Source: Duganella rivi (GTDB lineage: Bacteria > Pseudomonadota > Gammaproteobacteria > Burkholderiales > Burkholderiaceae_D). From it: a stretch of 64,000 nt of DNA. Of this stretch, positions 61,278 to 64,000 are shown in pieces (position 1 is the first letter of the stretch; every line of letters begins with the position of its first letter). The position numbers and the translations under genes were made by a program. A model generated the notes under the pieces. It saw nothing but the letters and a program-made list of their open reading frames with translations, was not told the origin of the DNA and ran no database searches. The stretch spans positions 744,001 through 808,000 of the forward strand of contig NZ_WWCK01000001.1 of the NCBI RefSeq assembly GCF_009857435.1, read 5' to 3'.

Positions 61278-62459
61278 TTAAGTCTTAGGTTCTTCGTCTT
61301 CAGTTTTTTCTTCTTCGATGCTTAAGGCACCAAACGCGCTACCGCCCTCGCCCGGCTCCGGCCGGCCGCCGTGCAGCTTGATCTGCAAGCGCAGGCCATT
61401 GGCCGAATCGGCATTACGCAGCGCTTCTTCGTAGGCGATATAGCCCTTATTATAAAGTTCATACAGCGCTTGGTCGAAAGTGCACATGCCAAGCTCGCGC
61501 GACTTGTGCATGATTTCCTTGATCGCCTGGAAGTTCCCCTTGAAGATCATCTCGGCAATCGTCGGCGTATTGAGCAGGATTTCAATCGCCGCCTTGCGCC
61601 CCTTGCCGTCCTCGGTGCGGATCAAGCGCTGCGACACAATCGCCCGCAGGTTCGACGACAAGTCCATCAACAGCTGGTTGCGCCGCTCCTCCGGGAAGAA
61701 GTTGATGATGCGATCCATGGTCTGATTGGCGTTATTCGCGTGCAGCGTGCCAAGGCACAGGTGGCCGGTCTCGGCAAACGCAATCGCGTGCTCCATGGTT
61801 TCGGTGTCGCGGATCTCGCCGATCAAAATCACATCCGGCGCTTGCCGCAGCGTGTTCTTCAGCGCGTTATGCCAAGAGCGCGTATCGACGCCGACCTCGC
61901 GGTGCGTAATCAAGCAGCCCTTATTCTTGTGCACGTACTCGACCGGATCTTCCACCGTGATGATGTGGCCGGCCGAATTGGCGTTGCGGTAATCGATCAT
62001 CGCCGCCAGCGTGGTCGACTTGCCGGAACCGGTACCACCGACCACCAGCACCAGGCCGCGCTTGGTCATGATGATGTCCTTCAGCACCTCCGGCAGCGCC
62101 AGCTTTTCCAGCGATGGAATCTCGGACGCAATCGTGCGGATCACCATCGCCACGTTCTGCTGCTGCACGAAGACGTTGACGCGGAAGCGGCACACCTCCG
62201 GTAGCGAGATGGCAAAGTTGCATTCCAGTTCAGACTCGAACTCGGCCTGCTGCTTCTCGTTCATGATCGACAGCGCCAGCGCGCGCGTCACGCTGCCGGT
62301 GAGCTTCTGCTGGCTCAGCGCCTTCATCGCGCCTTGCGATTTCATACTCGGCGGGAAATCAGCCGAAATGAATAAATCGGAGCCGCCGGTGTGGTGCATC
62401 ACCTTGAGCAGCTTGTGCAGATAAGCCTGCGCTTCTTCAGGACCAAATGTGGAGGACAT
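61278..62459 (-). CDS. pilU: Type IV pilus twitching-motility ATPase PilU
   Basis: 393 residues. PilT/PilU-type secretion ATPase: PAS-like N-terminal domain (YLHKLLKVMHHTGGSDLFISADFPPSMKSQG), Walker A GGTGSGKST (141-149), Asp box VEDPVEYVHKNKGCL, Walker B VILIGEIRDTE and His box ETGHLCLGTLHANNANQ. The C-terminal acidic tail (EEEKTEDEEPKT) and the N-terminus favour PilU over PilT. PilT is absent from the window. The start MSSTFGPEEA has GGAGGA just upstream. Confidence 0.9.
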   Translation of the reverse strand: MSSTFGPEEAQAYLHKLLKVMHHTGGSDLFISADFPPSMKSQGAMKALSQQKLTGSVTRALALSIMNEKQQAEFESELECNFAISLPEVCRFRVNVFVQQQNVAMVIRTIASEIPSLEKLALPEVLKDIIMTKRGLVLVVGGTGSGKSTTLAAMIDYRNANSAGHIITVEDPVEYVHKNKGCLITHREVGVDTRSWHNALKNTLRQAPDVILIGEIRDTETMEHAIAFAETGHLCLGTLHANNANQTMDRIINFFPEERRNQLLMDLSSNLRAIVSQRLIRTEDGKGRKAAIEILLNTPTIAEMIFKGNFQAIKEIMHKSRELGMCTFDQALYELYNKGYIAYEEALRNADSANGLRLQIKLHGGRPEPGEGGSAFGALSIEEEKTEDEEPKT

Positions 62460-62568
62460 ACATCGCCTTTCAAGAATACGCTGCATTATAAAGACAGCAT
62501 TCCGCTACAATAGCTCAACTTGGCGTTCCTATATTGCATCCCAGCATCGCCTGTGTTCAAATAACTTC

Positions 62569-63504
62569 ATGACACTGACCGAACTGAAATATATCGTCGC
62601 CGTTGCAAGGGCGAAGCACTTCGGACACGCGGCCGAAGCATGTTACGTCGCCCAGCCGACGCTCTCGGTCGCCATCAAGAAACTCGAAGATGAATTGGGC
62701 GTCGTCCTGTTTGAACGCGGCGGCGCTGAAATCTCGGTCACCCCGCTGGGCGCGCAAATCGTTGCCCAGGCCGAGCGCGTGCTGGAACAAACCGCCGCCA
62801 TCAAGGAACTCGCCAAGCAGAACAAGGATCCGCTGGCCGGCCCGCTGCGCCTTGGCGTGATCTATACCATCGGCCCGTATCTGCTGCCGCCGCTGGTCAA
62901 AGGCATGATCGACAAAGTGCCGCAGATGCCCTTGATCCTGCAAGAGAACTTCACCGTCAAGCTGCTGGAAATGCTGCGCCAGGGCGAGCTTGATGCCGCC
63001 ATCATGGCGCTGCCGCTGCCGGAACACGGTATGGCGATGCAAGTGTTGTATGACGAACCGTTCGTGGTCGCCATGCCGTCGGCCCACCCATGGACCAAGC
63101 GCAAGAGCGTTCCCGCTGACGATTTGAAAACCGAAAATATGCTATTGCTTGGTAACGGACACTGCTTCCGTGATCAGGTACTGGAAGTATGTCCCGAGAT
63201 GGCGCGTTTCTCTGCGCCGGGCAATGGCATGCAGCGCACCTTTGAAGGCTCCTCGCTTGAAACCATTCGTCACATGGTGGCCAGCGGCATCGGCCTGACC
63301 GTGCTGCCGCGCGCCTCGGTGCCGGACATGGACACCAAGGAAGGCATGCTGCAATTCCGCCCGTTCGACGAACCGGCGCCGTCGCGCCGCGTGGTGATCG
63401 TGTGGCGTAAAAGCTTCACCCGCAAGGCGGCCATCGATGCCGTGTGCGAGGTGGTGGCGTCCTGCAACCTGCCCGGCATTACTACCCTCTGCGCCGACGA
63501 ATGA
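62569..63504 (+). CDS. oxyR: Hydrogen peroxide-responsive regulator OxyR
   Basis: 311 residues. LysR-type helix-turn-helix (YVAQPTLSVAIKKLEDELGVVLFER) and effector domain containing the redox cysteines Cys199 in GNGHCFRD and Cys208 in VLEVCPEM, at exactly the numbering of E. coli OxyR. Oxidation to a disulfide turns on peroxide-defence genes. Start at MTLTELKYIVAV; the upstream open frame is not coding. Divergent from pilU. The target gene katG/ahpC is not in the window. Confidence 0.94.
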   Translation: MTLTELKYIVAVARAKHFGHAAEACYVAQPTLSVAIKKLEDELGVVLFERGGAEISVTPLGAQIVAQAERVLEQTAAIKELAKQNKDPLAGPLRLGVIYTIGPYLLPPLVKGMIDKVPQMPLILQENFTVKLLEMLRQGELDAAIMALPLPEHGMAMQVLYDEPFVVAMPSAHPWTKRKSVPADDLKTENMLLLGNGHCFRDQVLEVCPEMARFSAPGNGMQRTFEGSSLETIRHMVASGIGLTVLPRASVPDMDTKEGMLQFRPFDEPAPSRRVVIVWRKSFTRKAAIDAVCEVVASCNLPGITTLCADE

Positions 63505-63559
63505 CGGGCTTGGCCGGGATTTGCGATAATTACCGCTTTCCTGTTATCCAACGTCGCAT

Positions 63560-64000
63560 ATGACCAAGCTGCAGCTCTACCTTCGCCTGATCCGGGCAGA
63601 CAAACCTATCGGCACCGTGTTGCTGCTGTGGCCGACCCTGTCGGCGATGTGGATGGCATCCGGCGGCGTGCCGGATTGGCACTTGCTGCTCATCTTCACG
63701 CTCGGCACGTTCCTGATGCGCTCAGCCGGCTGCGCAATTAACGACTACGCCGATCAGGACATCGACAAATTCGTCAGGCGCACCGCCGAGCGGCCTATTA
63801 CCAGCGGCCGTGTCAGCGGCAAGGAAGCGCTGGCGATTGCCTTGGTCTTGACCCTGATCGCCTTCTGCCTGATCCTGCCGTTGAATGCGCTGACCAAGCA
63901 GATGTCGGTAGCGGCCGTGATCCTTGCCGGCACCTACCCGTACTTCAAGCGCTTCTTCGCCATCCCGCAAGCCTATTTGGGCATCGCTTTCGGCTTCGGC
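63560..64000 (+). CDS. ubiA: 4-hydroxybenzoate polyprenyltransferase UbiA, 5' part
   Basis: 147 codons before the window ends. [34 protein letters not shown] is typical of UbiA, and the first prenyl-diphosphate site [19 protein letters not shown] (NDxxDxxxD) is present from about residue 60. Catalyses prenylation of 4-hydroxybenzoate in ubiquinone synthesis, in the inner membrane. Same strand as oxyR, 55 bp apart. Confidence 0.93.
   Translation, partial: MTKLQLYLRLIRADKPIGTVLLLWPTLSAMWMASGGVPDWHLLLIFTLGTFLMRSAGCAINDYADQDIDKFVRRTAERPITSGRVSGKEALAIALVLTLIAFCLILPLNALTKQMSVAAVILAGTYPYFKRFFAIPQAYLGIAFGFG

Noticed and set aside
1..64000. CRISPR arrays, tRNA or rRNA genes, insertion sequences, prophage
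   Set aside because: No regularly spaced repeats, no recognisable T-loop patterns, no transposase or integrase gene was seen by reading both strands.

Overview
The window looks like a chromosomal segment of a Gram-negative betaproteobacterium of the Oxalobacteraceae type (Duganella / Massilia / Janthinobacterium relatives). This is inferred from the high GC content, two Burkholderiales-type porins ending in Phe, a CIRCE element in front of rpoH, and a betaproteobacterial caa3-type cytochrome oxidase cluster with Cox11, SURF1, DUF2909 and DUF2970 members. No rRNA, tRNA, CRISPR array, phage or intact insertion sequence was recognised.

Layout. 1-4 kb: a partial lipoprotein gene, a porin and a chemoreceptor, all on the minus strand. 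4.2-9 kb: a MerR-family regulator with the motifs of B12-dependent CarH photoreceptors, then ftsY-ftsE-ftsX, then rpoH under a CIRCE operator. 9.1-17.5 kb: a lipoprotein, gamma-glutamyltransferase, a shrunken P450-like protein, a signal peptidase I, an ABC-2 exporter whose permease is fused to a CPBP protease domain, and a divergent RidA/LysR pair. 17.5-39.3 kb: a pectin and galacturonate utilisation locus. 39.4-43.4 kb: a Ter stress cluster (DUF475/TerC-like, two TerD-type proteins, AIM24-like) with a divergent NhaR-type regulator. 43.4-46.6 kb: CNNM/CorC protein, solute-binding protein, AI-2E/PerM transporter. 46.6-56 kb: the cytochrome oxidase and haem A/copper assembly cluster. 56.3-64 kb: BioC-like methyltransferase, comF, trmL, an EamA transporter, AraC regulator, small membrane protein, rfaE2, pilU, oxyR and the start of ubiA.

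The pectin locus reads as one pathway. Outside the cytoplasm there is a TonB-dependent receptor, a CE12 acetylesterase, a polygalacturonase-pectin methylesterase fusion, a second GH28 enzyme (Tat-type signal) and a GH43 lipoprotein. Inside, uronate dehydrogenase, an SMP-30 lactonase, galactarate dehydratase (GarD), 5-dehydro-4-deoxyglucarate dehydratase (KdgD) and 2-oxoglutarate semialdehyde dehydrogenase together take galacturonate to 2-oxoglutarate. Two FCD-type GntR regulators flank it, each with visible candidate operators.

Dispersed repeats are a second theme: two copies of a perfect 28-30 bp palindrome in intergenic DNA, and a different repeat that lies in frame, twice, inside comF and again forms the 3' end of the EamA transporter gene.
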